DNA from: Clavaria fumosa
Taxonomy: Eukaryota; Basidiomycota; Agaricomycetes; Agaricales; Clavariaceae
Direction: 5' to 3'
Length of the DNA: 64,000 nt
Assembly (NCBI GenBank): GCA_951802425.1
Contig: OX637794.1
Span: forward strand, 3,658,001 to 3,722,000
The position numbers and the translations under genes are program-made. Shown one piece after another: positions 10,345-21,387 of this stretch. Each line of letters starts with the position of its first letter. The first letter of the stretch is position 1. The notes under the pieces are model-generated. The model was given only the letters and a program-made list of their open reading frames with translations. It made no database searches and was not told where the DNA came from.

Positions 10345-12335
10345 CACGTCTGTGCTGTAACAGGAAGTGGGGCCAAGTGCTCGGATGTGCTTTCTGTCAG
10401 GTGATCAGGTGCCGGGATTACGTTAGTCCCGAGTGCCAGAATGAGAGGGTCGAAGGCTGTCTGCTCGATTGGGTCGAATTGGGATACCACTCTGTCGCTG
10501 GGTCTTCCCAGGCCTAGGAAAGAGCGAAGTAGGGTGGCTCTGGCTCTGTATTCAGAGTCATTGGCCTCGATGACTCGTAGGCTTGGTCATGAGTCCCAGT
10601 CACTCACAGATCTCCACAGGTAAACTCGTGGGAAAACCCATGAGTCAGGAAACTTGTGAGTCTGAGTTTGCCTACTGTGGGCTTTTTGAGGATCTTTGAG
10701 GATCTGAGTCAATGGTCTTGACAAGATTTTGGCTGGTGAATCATCAATTACTTGTGAGTACTTGTGAGTACTTGTCATGAGTACTCATGGGGATGAGTTT
10801 CCCACGGATCCAAGTAAGGCCCCATGCACCATGAGTTACTTGCACACACGGATCCAGGTGATCCGCAAGTGCACTCGTGACCAAGCCTAATGACTCGTTG
10901 TCTGAGATTGGCTACTCCATGAGCAAATGCATGTTCGAGTGCTTGGCGGTCTGGGTGATCGCGTCCAAGGATATCGACGCAAATGGAATGACTGAATTCA
11001 GTCAGGTGGTGTGTGAGTCGTGTGATCTGAGCCCATCACTGACTCAACGTCGGGTAGATCCGTCCGGAAGTTGGCATTGTCACTACTTCGGGCCAGGCGG
11101 AGATAGGGTACCTCTCGTCGGCAGTAGGGAAAGCCAGTGTGATTCACCAAAGTATGATAAGGTGATTGGGACAAGTGAACAATGCTAAGGGATTTCCCAT
11201 GTCACCGTGCCCCTTATATACCTCAGGGGTGCTGCGGGTTCCTGTGGCGCAGCCCATCGTCCGCAGCCCAAGGGTGTTATCCATCTACTGCGGTGTATCC
11301 TTCCGCAGGCCTGCTCAGTCCGCAGCTGCCTGATACTGCTCTTCGACGCAGTCCGCAGTTGCCGAATGCTGCCCTCCGATCTTATCTTGGACATCATCGC
11401 CTTTCGCTTATCGGCCCATGTGCTGCTCCACAGTCTTCCACATGGTGCAGCTTATCTCCACATGCTCCTTCGTCTGTCAATTGCTCCTGTGTGATGGTTC
11501 CTTCCCACCGCCTTGCTTATCTCCCAGCTCTTATCTGTCCTTCGTAGTATATAAGGAGGGCCTGTACTGCTTCTCTTTCCCCATCCTCTGTTATGTGCTG
11601 GGGCCCTCACAAACTTAACTTCCTCCCCTCCTCTAATGTCTTCCAACAAGTCGCCCCCCTCATACTCTCTTGCGCAGCCTTCCATTGGGCGATTCAGAGG
11701 GGAGCCGACAACCTCCTCATTCGTACCATTGCCCGATGATGCTACGCTTGCGGCCATCCTGGCCATTTTGCATTGGGATGCCCTCGAGTTGTCCGCCTGG
11801 GCAACCTTATCTGTGACCTACTCGAGGACCCCCATCGTATCGTCTTTTCTTCCATTTCTCATTCACTTTGCTGATCTCTTTCCTGTAGAATGGGATTGTG
11901 CTCCCCCTACTCGGTGGGCCTCCCCCACTTCCTTCTCCGGGTGGAACTCCACTCCTCTGCCCTTGTCCCCTCCGTCAGCCCCTGCGATGGCTATGGTGGC
12001 TCTACCAGACGTTGAGGGCGAGTATGTCCAGGTTGGGGAGTCTCCTTCTCGATCAGTGGACGAGGATAGGCTCTGGGTCTAGTGGCCCAAACGTCGAAGA
12101 TTCTGTTTGACGTAATACATAGTTTCTGGTTTCAGATTGGTTTTTGTATTACTTAGGTGCTTCGATTCCATAAACCAATCCCCCAATGGCCATCAACAGC
12201 GAGGAGCATCTCCTCACTCTTGATTGCCATTGGTACCTTGGTTTTCTTATTTCTAGTGTTGTGGTTGTCCTTAGTCGTGTTGCCTCTGTCGTAGTTTGCC
12301 TTGTTTACATAATCGACTTTGTCATTCTTCCCATG
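10345..12335. other. Unassigned 2-kb insertion in X1
   Basis: Alignment of X1 with X2 breaks at about 10344 and resumes at about 12336. ACAGTG occurs at both edges (10339-10344 and 12336-12341), perhaps a target duplication. Inside are many GTGAGT/ACTCGTGAG-type short repeats (about 10560-10880), a TATA-box-like site at about 11549 and one ORF (11636-12082). The base composition is more CpG-rich than the flanking elements. I find no convincing terminal inverted repeats, LTRs or poly(A) tail, so the class is unknown. Confidence 0.45.
11636..12082 (+). CDS. Hypothetical 148-residue ORF
   Basis: The ORF starts with ATG about 85 bases after a TATATAAGG motif (about 11549), a plausible promoter distance. 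The product is Ser/Pro-rich with a hydrophobic middle (LPDDATLAAILAILHWDAL) and an acidic C-terminus. I do not recognise any domain. It lies inside the unassigned insertion, so it could belong to a mobile element of unknown type or be chance. There is no second copy here to test conservation. Confidence 0.3.
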   Translation: MSSNKSPPSYSLAQPSIGRFRGEPTTSSFVPLPDDATLAAILAILHWDALELSAWATLSVTYSRTPIVSSFLPFLIHFADLFPVEWDCAPPTRWASPTSFSGWNSTPLPLSPPSAPAMAMVALPDVEGEYVQVGESPSRSVDEDRLWV

Positions 12336-12429
12336 ACAGTGCTGCCTCTGGGTGGGGGAGAGGACTGGGGACAAATGGAGGGGCAACATGCCCCTGGAAG
12401 ATGGTGGAAGTACATCCACCATCCAAAAC

Positions 12430-12720
12430 TATCAGACTGGGTCTCACACAATTTAAGGGTAAGGTCATGATGACAATACTAAGATAAGGGGACAAGAGTA
12501 CAAAAAAGGAAACAACAAAGTACTTATAGTGAGAGCTTCAGCACTTGCCAGCATTCCCATGCTCAGACCCTCGGATCACATGACGTGCCAAGGTGCAGGT
12601 CAGGTGACTTTGGTGATTACATAATCCGACCCCAGCCACAGGTCATGTGACCTTCCAACAACCTTCTCTAGTTTCTCCACAACTCCTCTTCTTGGATGGC
12701 TTAGGTAGGTGATCCTAACA
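12430..12720 (-). repeat. 3' LTR of element K (291 bp)
   Basis: On the plus strand it begins TATCAGACTGGG and ends GATCCTAACA. The adjacent TCACCCCCCTCTTAA (12721 onward) is the complement of the polypurine tract. It has the same terminal sequences and length class as the LTRs of A, B and D. Confidence 0.9.
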
Positions 12721-12742
12721 TCACCCCCCTCTTAAGGCTGGG

Positions 12743-13794
12743 TGTCTCAACCTGCCAACTTTGCTTTCTCAGGGTACTGCTGGAAGAAGTTGCAGAGCAG
12801 CATCGCCATGTTGGTGAGGTTCCACTGAGGCTCCCAGGTATTCTCCTCTACAGGGTATCCCAACCACTTCACCAGGTACTTCACCCCACGTCCCACCTTC
12901 TTGACATCAAGGATAGCTTCAACATCATACTCCAGGTGGTCATCCTCAATTGTGACAGGGGGCGGTGGTGGGGGATTCTGGGAGGCAAAGAAAGGGGTGA
13001 TATAGGGAGTGAGCAGCAACTCGTTGAAGACAGGGTGGATGTGCCAGGCTGGGGGGAGCTTGAGTTGATACCCACCTGGCCCAACCTTCTCCATAATGGC
13101 AAAGGGGCCTGCCCACTTATAGTTGAGCTTCTTGGAGGGCTGGTCCATCTTCAGGTTCCAGGTATCCAGCCAGACCAAGTCTCCCTCAGCATACTTATGA
13201 CTCAGGTGTTTCCCAGCATTGTAGCTCTTTTTCATTGCTGCTGCTGCTTTCTCCATAGCCTCTGTGGCTGCTCTTCTGAAGAGCCTCTTCAGGATTCCGT
13301 GAGCTTGGCCATCCACTCATCTGCCACCAGGTTTACTTCTGAGGGAGGCCAGATTCCACCATTCCAAGGGTGTCAGCCATACTTGAGAAAGAAAGGTGTC
13401 TGTCCCATTGCTGAGTGCTCACGATTGTTAAGAGCAAACTCTGCAGTGGACAACCATTCAGCCCAGTCATCCTGGAGATGGTCCACATAAGCCCGGAGAT
13501 AGATCTCCATCTCCTGGTTCACCCATTCCATCTGTCCATCAGTCTGCAGATGAAAGGCCATACTTGGATTTGCCTTTACCTGAATCATGGAGTAGAACTC
13601 CTTCATGAAGCAGGACATGAACTGGGAGCCTCGGTTACTCACGACCTTGTGAGGGACTCCATGGTCACAAAACACTCGATCCTGGAGGAGGCACACTGCT
13701 CCAATTCCCGTGAGGTCAAGCCCAATTGCTTCAAGCAGTGTCCGTTTCATGAATTTATCGACAATGACCAGGATGGCATTATGTCCACAGAAGA
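12743..13794 (-). pseudogene. pol: Integrase C-terminus and chromodomain of element K
   Basis: Reading down from 13794, the integrase core is recognisable with GHNAILVIVDKFMKRTLLEA, the second Asp region (VSNRGSQFMSCFMKEF, with N for the usual D) and the Glu region (QTDGQMEWVNQEMEIYL). The C-terminal domain and a chromodomain (YLVKWLGYPVEENTWEP, about 12830-12880) follow. The frame shifts once at about 13290-13370. Without gag, protease and RT it is not functional. Confidence 0.85.
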
Positions 13795-14019
13795 TGTAAT
13801 ACTTTCTATCCCTCAAAAGAACTGGACTCAACTGTATATTGAGCTAGTAGTTCTAAGTAGAGGGATCTACCCTCTCTGTACAGTTGCAACAGTGTATATA
13901 TAGGCGAGCAGCCCTTCAGAGGGCCACTGATGTAAGCATAACCAAGCAGCTATGCTTATGGAACTAAATATGGTAGGTAGAATATGTAATAGGAAATATA
14001 GAAGGCTGGGGGCCTTACA
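13795..14019 (-). repeat. 3' LTR of X2, family H (225 bp)
   Basis: On the minus strand it starts TGTAAGGCCC and ends AAAGTATTACA. It is collinear along its full 225 bp with the LTR at 36347-36571, sharing the TATATATA box region, the CAACTGTACA stretch and GAGGGATAGAAAG near the end. The purine tract GGTGGGGGAGGG directly precedes it (14020-14031 on this strand). Together these tie the ORF3 elements to family H. Confidence 0.85.
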
Positions 14020-14031
14020 CCCTCCCCCACC

Positions 14032-14892
14032 AGAGAGGCCCCTAACTGGAAATGCTGTGCAGGCAGCGCAGGACAATGAGCAGGATTGTATAAAACATTA
14101 AAGGGGCGCATCCCCTTGGGCAGGGTTATCGTCATGTCACCAGGCACAGTCCCCTCCTGGGGCCTTCGCGTGGTGCTGACAGGTCTGGCCCAGTGGTCTG
14201 CACAACCTGCCCCCAGTTGGACAGCATATCATGAGCAGCATGCCCTGGTGGGGGGTGCCCCAAGTGCTGCTGTCCTGTCCTGTGGGGTAGGCAATTTTTT
14301 AGAAGGCTCAGATGCTTAGTCCGAGCCCTGCTCATAGTTGCATGGCAGCTCACCCTTGTCATCACTCCAGTTGTGTGATGACACAACAGGCCTCTTTGTG
14401 GCCTCAGCAGCTGATGACTTAGCTGCTTTCTTTTTTTGTTTTTGGGAGGGCCTCACACCCTCTGTTTGGGATATTGTTAAACCCCCAATAGGCAGCCCTA
14501 GGGTGTTTCAGATGGTAGATGTACTTACACCATCTTCTAGGGGCATGTCACCCCTCTGTTCATCCCCCATCCTCTCCCCCACCTGGAGGCGGCATGGACA
14601 CATGCCATGCCCTATGCACTCTAGCAGTGCATATGTTTGGGGGGGTACAGGAGGCTTCTCCCATTCAGCCAGTGCTAGCTGGATGTCATTGTCCAAGGGG
14701 GCATTCCCCTTTCGCACATACTCGCATGCCCATGTGAGTATGAATTCATCCCAGAGCTCCGCTTCTTCAATGGAGACTCTGGCATCAGCAAACACCTTGA
14801 TCATCTGTGCAACCATCAGCATTACTTTCGTGGTCCAGAGTCTGGACCATCGCACAGGGAGGACTCTCCCTTTGATGGCCTGTGTGTATGCC
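14032..14892 (-). pseudogene. C-terminal part of ORF3 of X2
   Basis: This part is collinear with the end of ORF3 in X1 (about 4050-4244 and 10289 onward) and extends it. It includes MVAQMIKVFADARVSIEE and WDEFILTWACEYVRKGNAPL (about 14700-14830), then a segment with VPPQTYALLECIGHG. This piece is not cut at the site where A sits in X1, so it documents the pre-insertion state. Stop codons follow at about 14507 and beyond. The function is not recognised. Confidence 0.6.
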
Positions 14893-15180
14893 TATCAGAC
14901 TGGGTCTCACACAACTTAAGCATAAGGTCATGACAACAATACTAAGATAAGGGGAAAAGGGTACAAGAATGGAAAAGACGTAGTATATATAGCAAACGCT
15001 TCGGCATTTGCTGGCGTTCCCACGCTCGGACCTCTCGGATCACGTGACACGCCCAGGCCCAAGTCATGTGATCTCCTGATTATGTAATCCTCCACCACAG
15101 GTCATGTGACCTTCCAACAATCTTCTCTAATTTCTCCACAACTCCTCCTTTTGGGATGGCTTAGGTAAGCAATCCTAACA
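14893..15180 (-). repeat. 3' LTR of element D (288 bp)
   Basis: On the plus strand it starts TATCAGACTGGG and ends GCAATCCTAACA, followed by the complement of the polypurine tract. It contains a TATATATA box and CACGTG within GGATCACGTGAC. Confidence 0.9.
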
Positions 15181-15189
15181 TCACCCCCC

Positions 15190-16449
15190 TCTTAAGGCTG
15201 GGCGTCTCGACCAGCTAGCTTGGCCTTGTCAGGGTGGGCAAGGAAGAAGTCCCGGAGCAGCAGTGCTACATTGGTGAGGTTCGTATGGGGCTCCCAAGTG
15301 TTTTCCTCCACTGGGTATCCCAACCACTTCACCAAGTACTTCACCCCATGCCCCACCTTCTTGACATCAAGGATTGCCTCCACATCATACTCCAGGTGGT
15401 CATCTTCAATTGTAGGGGGTGGAGGGGGAGGTAGATTCTGGGAAGGGAAGGAAGGGGGATGGTATGGTGTCAACAGCAACTCATTGAAGACCCGATGGAT
15501 GCGCCAGGCCCGAGGGAGCTTGAGGCAATACCCAGCAGGTCCCACCTTCTCCTCAACTGCGAAGGGGCCTGCTCTCTTGTTGTCAAGCTTTTTAGAGGGC
15601 CGGTCCATCTTCAGGTTTCTAGTATCCAGCCAGACCAGATCTCCCTCAGAGTACTCCCGACTTGGGCGTTTCCCCTTATCATAGCTCTTCTTCATTGCTG
15701 CCACCGCTTTCTCCATCGCCTCCTTGGCTGCTCTTCGGGACTCTGTGAGCTTAGCCATCCACTCATCTGCTGCCGGGTTCACCTCAGAAGGTGGGCGGAG
15801 TCCCCCATTCCAAGGGTGTCGTCCATAATCGAGGAAGAAAGGCGTCTGTCCTGTTGCAGAGTGCTCACGATTGTTAAGAGCAAACTCAGCAGTTGACAAC
15901 CACTCGGCCCAATCATCCTGGAGGTGGTCCACATAGGCCCGGAGATAGATCTCCATCTCCTGATTCGCCCGCTCTGTCTGTCCATCAGTCTGTGGGTGGA
16001 AGGCTGTACTCAGGTTTGCCTTTACTCGGATCATAGAGTAGAACTCCTTCATGAACCGAGACACAAACTGGGAGCCTCGGTCACTCACAACCTTATGAGG
16101 GACTCCATGGTTGCGAAACACTCGAACCCGGAGGAGACGCGCCGCTCCAAGTCCCGTGAGGTCAAGTCCGATTGCCTTGAGCGGTGTCTGTTTTGTGAAC
16201 TTGTCAACAATGACAAGGATGGCATTATGTCCATGGGAGAGGGGGAGGGGACCGACTATGTCCCATGAGATCACTGACCAGGGACCATCAGGAACAGGGT
16301 GGGGGTGCAGTGGGGCATGCTTGGTACGGTCAGGCTTCGTCTGCTGGCAGGTCTAACACCCCTGGGCATACCAATCTGCATCTTTCACCATGTCCGGCCA
16401 CCAATAACCCTTCACTAGTGCTGCTCTCAACTTCCGTGGCCCAGGGTGT
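15190..16449 (-). pseudogene. pol: Integrase and chromodomain part of element D pol
   Basis: This part is largely open (360 residues from 16274 to 15192). It starts with DIVGPLPLSHGHNAILVIVD, then VSDRGSQFVSRFMKEF and FHPQTDGQTERANQEMEIYL, giving the D, D and E of the integrase core. A GPY-like C-terminal domain and a chromodomain (EYDVEAILDVKKVGHGV and YLVKWLGYPVEENTWEP) follow. The zinc-binding N-terminus continues on the far side of element C, at 22346 and up. The domain is intact in sequence, but the parent gene is split and carries stops elsewhere. Confidence 0.88.
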
Positions 16450-16754
16450 TGTCAGACTTAGTCTCACGGTTCACACAACTTAACGTAAGGTCGATGATGA
16501 TGATACTAACATAAGGGGAAAAGGGTACAAGTAAGAAAGCGACATAGTATATATAGCGAGCGGTTCGGGAGTTGCCGGAGTTCCCACGCTCGGACCCCGT
16601 GCGTCACGTGATGCGTCCAGGCCCGGGTCACGTGATTTTCCCATTATGTAAGCCACCACCCGTTCGGGTCACGTGACTCATCCGCAAACTTCCCGCAACT
16701 CTTTTGCGATCCTTTCTTGGCCTTTCCAACCTGCTTATGTAAGCGATCCTGACA
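16450..16754 (-). repeat. 3' LTR of element C (305 bp)
   Basis: It is repeated at 22041-22345 with only a handful of differences, several of them CpG transitions. It contains several CACGTGA palindromes and a TATATATA box. Confidence 0.93.
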
Positions 16755-16765
16755 TCACCCCCCTC

Positions 16766-19700
16766 TTAAGGCTGGGTGTCTTGACCTGCCAACTTTGCCT
16801 TGTCAAGGTATTGCTGGAAGAAGTCCCGGAGCAACAGTGCAACGTTAGTGAGGTTGCGACGAGGTTCCCAGGTGTTTTCCTCTGCAGGGTATCCTAACCA
16901 CTTCACCAAATACTTCACTCCCCGTCCAACCTTCTTGACATCAAGAATTTCCTCCACCTCATACTCCAAGTGGTCATCGTCAATTGTGGGGGGTGGGGGT
17001 GGAGGCAAGTTCTGGGAAGGGAAAGAGGGAGCAATATACGGGGTGAGTAGCAACTCATTGAAAACCCGGTGAATGCGCCATGCTCGGGGGAGCTTGAGTC
17101 AGTATGCTGCTGGTCCAACCTTCTCTTCGATAGTGAAGGGTCCAGCCCGCTTGTTGTCAAGCTTCTTGGATGGTCGATCCATTTTCAGGTTCCGGGTATC
17201 CAGCCAGACTAAGTCCCCCTTTGAGTATTCACGACTCGGGCGCTTTCCTTTATCATAGCTAGCCTTCATCGCATCTGCCGCCTTCCCCATTGCATCCCTG
17301 GCTGCTCTTCGGGATTCCGTGAGCTTGGCCATCCACTCGTCTGCTGCAGGGTTCACTTCAGAGGGCAGCCGGATACCACCATTCCAAGGGTGCTGGCCAT
17401 ACTCCAGATAGAAAGGTGTGAATCCAGTGGCTGAGTGCTCATGGTTATTGAGTGCGAATTCGGCTGTGGATAGCCACTCTGCCCAATCATCCTGCAGATG
17501 GTCAACATAGGCCCGGAGATACACTTCAACCTCCTGATTGACCCACTCTGTCTGTCCATCTGTTTGGGGGTGGAAGGCAGTGCTCGGGTTCACCTTAACT
17601 CCAATCATCCCATAAAACTCCCTCATGAATCTGGACACAAATTGGGTTCCCCGGTCACTCACAACTTTCTGCGGGACTCCATGGTCGCGGAAGACCCGGT
17701 CTCGAAGGATCCGAGCAGCACCAAGTCCCGTGAGGTCAAGGCCAATAGCTTCAATGAGAGTTCGTTTTGTAAACTTGTCGACAATGACAAGGATCGCATT
17801 GTGACCACATGAGAGGGGGAAAGGCCCAACAATGTCCCAAGAGATGACTGCCCAGGGGCTCTCAGGGACAGGGTGCGGATGGAGCGGAGCGGTGCGCCTG
17901 GTACAATCAGGCTTGATTCATTGGCATGTCTCACATCCACCTGCATACCGATTGGAATCCTTCACCATGCCCACCCACCAGTAGGACCTCAGCAGAGCCA
18001 CCCTCAGTTTCCGTGGACCAGGGTGTCCTGCGATGGGGAGGTCATGCTCAAAGGTGAGCACTGCCTCACATGCTTCTGGGTGCACCCAAGTGATTTCTGC
18101 CTTCCGCCAGAGTCCCATCCGATCTCTCGTCCACTCATCATCAAGCTCCTCCGGCTTCTGCACATATACCGTGCTGTTTTTCTGGAGTAGCGTCTCCATC
18201 TCCGATGTGAACGATGTGCGGGTCTCAGCCTCTGGGAAGACCTGTACTGGTGCATCCTCCTCCACCATCTCTCCATAATCTGGCCTCTGTGAGAGTGCAT
18301 CCGCTTTCGTGTTTGACTTCCCAGTATGGTACTTGATCTCGAAGTCAAAGCACTGGAGCTCTCCAACCCAACGGACCTGCCTCGGTTTCAACTTCTGGGG
18401 CTTCCGGAAGTACTGGAGGTTAGCATGGTCTGTCCAGATTTCGATAGTCTCTTCCACCCCAATCAGGTAAGCCCGCCACTCGCATAGTGCCCAGATTACA
18501 GCCAGGAACTCCTTGTCGTACACATCGTAATTCTTCTCAGCTGCAGTGAGGGCTTTGGAGATGTAGTCTACAACTCTCCAAGTCCCATCCACCTGCTGCT
18601 GTGAGAGAACTCCTCCAGTCGCCAAGTTGCTCGCATCCGTTTCTACCTTCCATCTCCCTTTGTCTTGTGGTAGAGCCAAGACCGGGGCTGATACTAGTGC
18701 CAGGCGGAGATCTTGGAAGGCTGCTTCCTCCTCCTCCTCCCATCTCCACGGGACTTTCCCTGTCAGCCGGAAGAGTGGTTTTGCCCGGGCAGAGAGATTC
18801 GGGATGTGCCGGCAGAGGTAGTTCAGCATCCCATTGAATCTTTGTACCTCTTTCACATTTTTCGGTCTGGGCCAGTTACGGATCGCCGCGCCTTTAGCTG
18901 GGTCATGCTCTAGACAGTTGTGGGAGATCTTCATCCCCAGGAAGAAAACCTCACTCTTCTCGAACTCGCACTTGCTGAGTCTGAGACACAGGCCATTCTC
19001 CCCAAACTTCTTCAAGACCTGATCCATCCAATACTGATGTGTAGCCAAATCCTCTGCAAACACTATAACATCATCGACATAGGCTCAGACATGCCCCCCT
19101 GCAATCTCTTTTCTCAACACATGGTTCATGAAGCACTGGAAGGTTGCAGGCGCATTCTGCAGCCCAAACCACATAACTGCCGGTTTGAAGAGTCCACGAG
19201 GCGTTAGGAAAGCACAGCAGTGCTGATGTTCTGGCTAGACCTGCATCGATGGGAAACCTCCCTTCGCATCAATCTTGGAATAGATGGTCGCCCCCTTTAA
19301 CACATCCACAGTGTCTTGTATGAGGGGGAGGGGGTACTTGTCTTTGATTAGATACGAGTTCAGCCTAGAGTAATCGATAATCGGCCGCAGCTTGTCCTTC
19401 TCACATTTGAAGAAGAAGGGGCTTGCATACAGGGACTTCGAAGGTCGGATTCGTCCAGAAGCTAGCTGCTCATCCACCCAGTGATTCATTTCCACCATCT
19501 CTTCTCGCGTCAGAGAGTATAGCTTAGAGGAGAGGTGTCCAGGGTCTGTTTTAAACTCGATTTTGATATCAAAGTCAGGGCGGGAGCAGGGGAGCTCATC
19601 CCACTTTGCTTCACTAAAAACCAAAGGGTAGCGGCTGGGCCAATCAGGGGTAGGGCCAGTGTTGGGAAAATGGGTGTCCGGGATACTGGCCGAGGCCAGG

Positions 19701-20389
19701 GTACTTGCTTTTGGTGGACCTGAGGGTCGAACAGGGGACTGGTGGCTGTGTGGGGAGGAGGCACAGGAGTTGGGGCAGCGGGTGATCCTTACTTCAGCTT
19801 TCACCCAGTCAATCTCTGGATTATGACGCTTTAGCCAATCATGCCCAAGGATTGCCGTGTGGGACTGAGTCTTCCCTAGCAGGAAGTGGATCCGCTCCTG
19901 GTGGTCGCCAACCATCACAAGCAGCTCCATCCCATACCGGATCTTACCATCTCTGTTCTGTGTTCCATCCACATTATACATGGTGATTGGATTCAGCAAG
20001 GGAGATGGTTCCAATCCTACTTTTTTCGCCCACTCCAAGTCCATAAAGCAGTTGGTGCAGCCTGAGTCAACAAGGGCTTTCGTAGTTGCCCCTTTGCCAG
20101 TGCTGAGAGCCTCCAGGTGCACCTGGATGGAGAGCTCTCGGGGCATACGCAATAGGGTGTCCTTCAGCACCTCTGCAAGGTGCTTTGTTGGCTCCACTTG
20201 GCTGCTAGTCCCCTTTTCTCTTTTCAGTATTTCACTTTTAGCGGTTTCCGTTTCTGCTTTGTCCTTCACCTCAGCCCCAATCTGGGTGTGTCTCCGCTGC
20301 AAGATAGTGTATTTTGGGATACTAGCTGCGGGTACAGGGACGGGAGGGGGGCTGGGATATCTACTCATGAGACTCCAGTTCGGACTCAC
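16766..20389 (-). pseudogene. pol: pol of element C: protease, RT, RNase H, integrase, chromodomain
   Basis: The reading starts in a frame overlapping the gag stop (20386-20389). Retropepsin has LVDSGCTNCFMDLEWAKK. The RT palm motif YVDDVIVFAEDL is intact, and RNase H has ETDASN. The integrase has HHCC and DDE motifs and the chromodomain has YLVKWLGYPAEENTWEP. It is interrupted by TAG at about 19233-19235, TGA at about 19085-19087 (H-V-stop-A-Y-V-D-D) and TGA at about 17918-17920 (Q-stop-I-K where B has Q-R-T-K). It is nearly intact but cannot make a full protein without readthrough. Confidence 0.9.
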
Positions 20390-21387
20390 TGGGCCTCGTC
20401 TCCAAAATCCGGCTCCTCAACAGGAGCCCTCTTCTCTCTCTCGAGCAAATCCAGGCGGTCTCGGAGCAGTGCGATCTCGTTCTCATAGTCCTCTGCACTA
20501 TGTGCCTGGCTTTCCACGGCGCAGACCTGCAGCCTCGGGATCTGTGGACGTGTGTCCTGGAGCTGGCAATCTCTCACCATGTGACCAGCTTGGCCACATC
20601 GGAAGCAGGTGCGCAACACTCCAGGGGCACAGGCATGATCCACCACCATGGCATCACCGGCATTGGTGGGACGCGGCATGGTGGGAGGGGCAGGGGTGCA
20701 GGCCAGAGGCTGGGCCAGGAAGGGACGGGGGGCTGGGGCGAAGCGGGTTTGTTGAGGGAGAGGGCGGCTGGTTGTGGGCAGAGCAGGACGCACAGAGTTC
20801 TGTTGTGCGATGACTCCGTCGAGGCGACGCTGCTGAGCGTCTAGCTTTTTGGCAAGTGCCTTCCACTGCACGTAGGTCTCTGGCATTGGCGAAACACCAT
20901 AGACCTTTCCCACTAGCCTCCTGCTCAGATTCGACTCCAGCCAATGGACCAGGATGTCCGAATCGGCCACTTCTGTCATCCCCGCTCTTCGGAACATTGT
21001 TTCGAACTTTGTGAAGAACTCAGGTGCCGTCATGACACCCTGTTTCAACCTTGCAATATCTGCGAGGGCAGTCGCACGGTTGTTCGGGTCATCGAATGCT
21101 CGCTTCATCTCTTCCACAAATTCTGCCCAGGTTCCAACCTCGTTGTTACCCAGGATTTCCTCTCCCTTCACATTTGCCCATTCTGCGGCAAACCCCTCGC
21201 CAGTAATTTTGCTGAGGGTGTAGAGGACCTTTGCCAGGTCCGTGGCATAGATTATCGGATTCGCCATAAACAGGAGGCGGAGTGACCAGAGGAATGTATG
21301 GAAATTTCTTTTTTGCCCATCGAATGGGGCGACGACTAAATCCAGCCTCATGGCATGGACTTCAGGCAGGGCAACATGGTCAGCCAT
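20386..21387 (-). CDS. gag: gag of element C
   Basis: The 333-residue ORF from ATG 21387 is the nucleocapsid precursor. The capsid-like domain (about residues 15-165) contains VAPFDGQKRNFHTF and ALADIARLKQGVMTAPEFF. A Pro-rich linker follows, then a CCHC zinc knuckle CFRCGQAGHMVRDC (about residue 270) and a short coiled-coil tail (EIALLRDRLDLLERE). The frame is intact, unlike the other gag copies. It ends with TGA at 20386-20388 in a different frame from pol, whereas in B gag and pol lie in one frame. Expression of pol would therefore need a frameshift, unless this is decay. Confidence 0.88.
   Translation of the reverse strand: MADHVALPEVHAMRLDLVVAPFDGQKRNFHTFLWSLRLLFMANPIIYATDLAKVLYTLSKITGEGFAAEWANVKGEEILGNNEVGTWAEFVEEMKRAFDDPNNRATALADIARLKQGVMTAPEFFTKFETMFRRAGMTEVADSDILVHWLESNLSRRLVGKVYGVSPMPETYVQWKALAKKLDAQQRRLDGVIAQQNSVRPALPTTSRPLPQQTRFAPAPRPFLAQPLACTPAPPTMPRPTNAGDAMVVDHACAPGVLRTCFRCGQAGHMVRDCQLQDTRPQIPRLQVCAVESQAHSAEDYENEIALLRDRLDLLEREKRAPVEEPDFGDEAQ

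Larger units (their letters stand above)
2191..12429 (+). mobile_element. Element X1: family-H gypsy element, 3' part, split by insertions
   Basis: Three pieces (2191-4244, 10289-10344 and about 12336-12429) are collinear with the minus-strand copy X2. They hold the end of the chromodomain and then the extra ORF called ORF3 here. Element A interrupts it at 4244/10289, and X2 preserves the uninterrupted site. A second, unassigned insertion sits at about 10345-12335. Element K enters at 12430, and no continuation of X1 beyond K is seen. X1 is assigned to family H because its sister X2 ends in a family-H LTR. Confidence 0.75.
12430..13794 (-). mobile_element. Element K: truncated chromovirus, 3' part
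   Basis: On the minus strand this fragment runs from the middle of integrase (13794) through the chromodomain to the 3' LTR (12430-12720). Its 5' part is missing: at 13795 it abuts the LTR of X2. On the other side it enters X1 after AAAAC (12425-12429), and no matching duplication remains. It belongs to the A/B/D group. Confidence 0.85.

Noticed and set aside
10345..12335. hAT or LINE identity for the 2-kb insertion
   Set aside because: The edge repeat is 6 bases, no inverted ends, no poly(A) tail and no transposase or RT.
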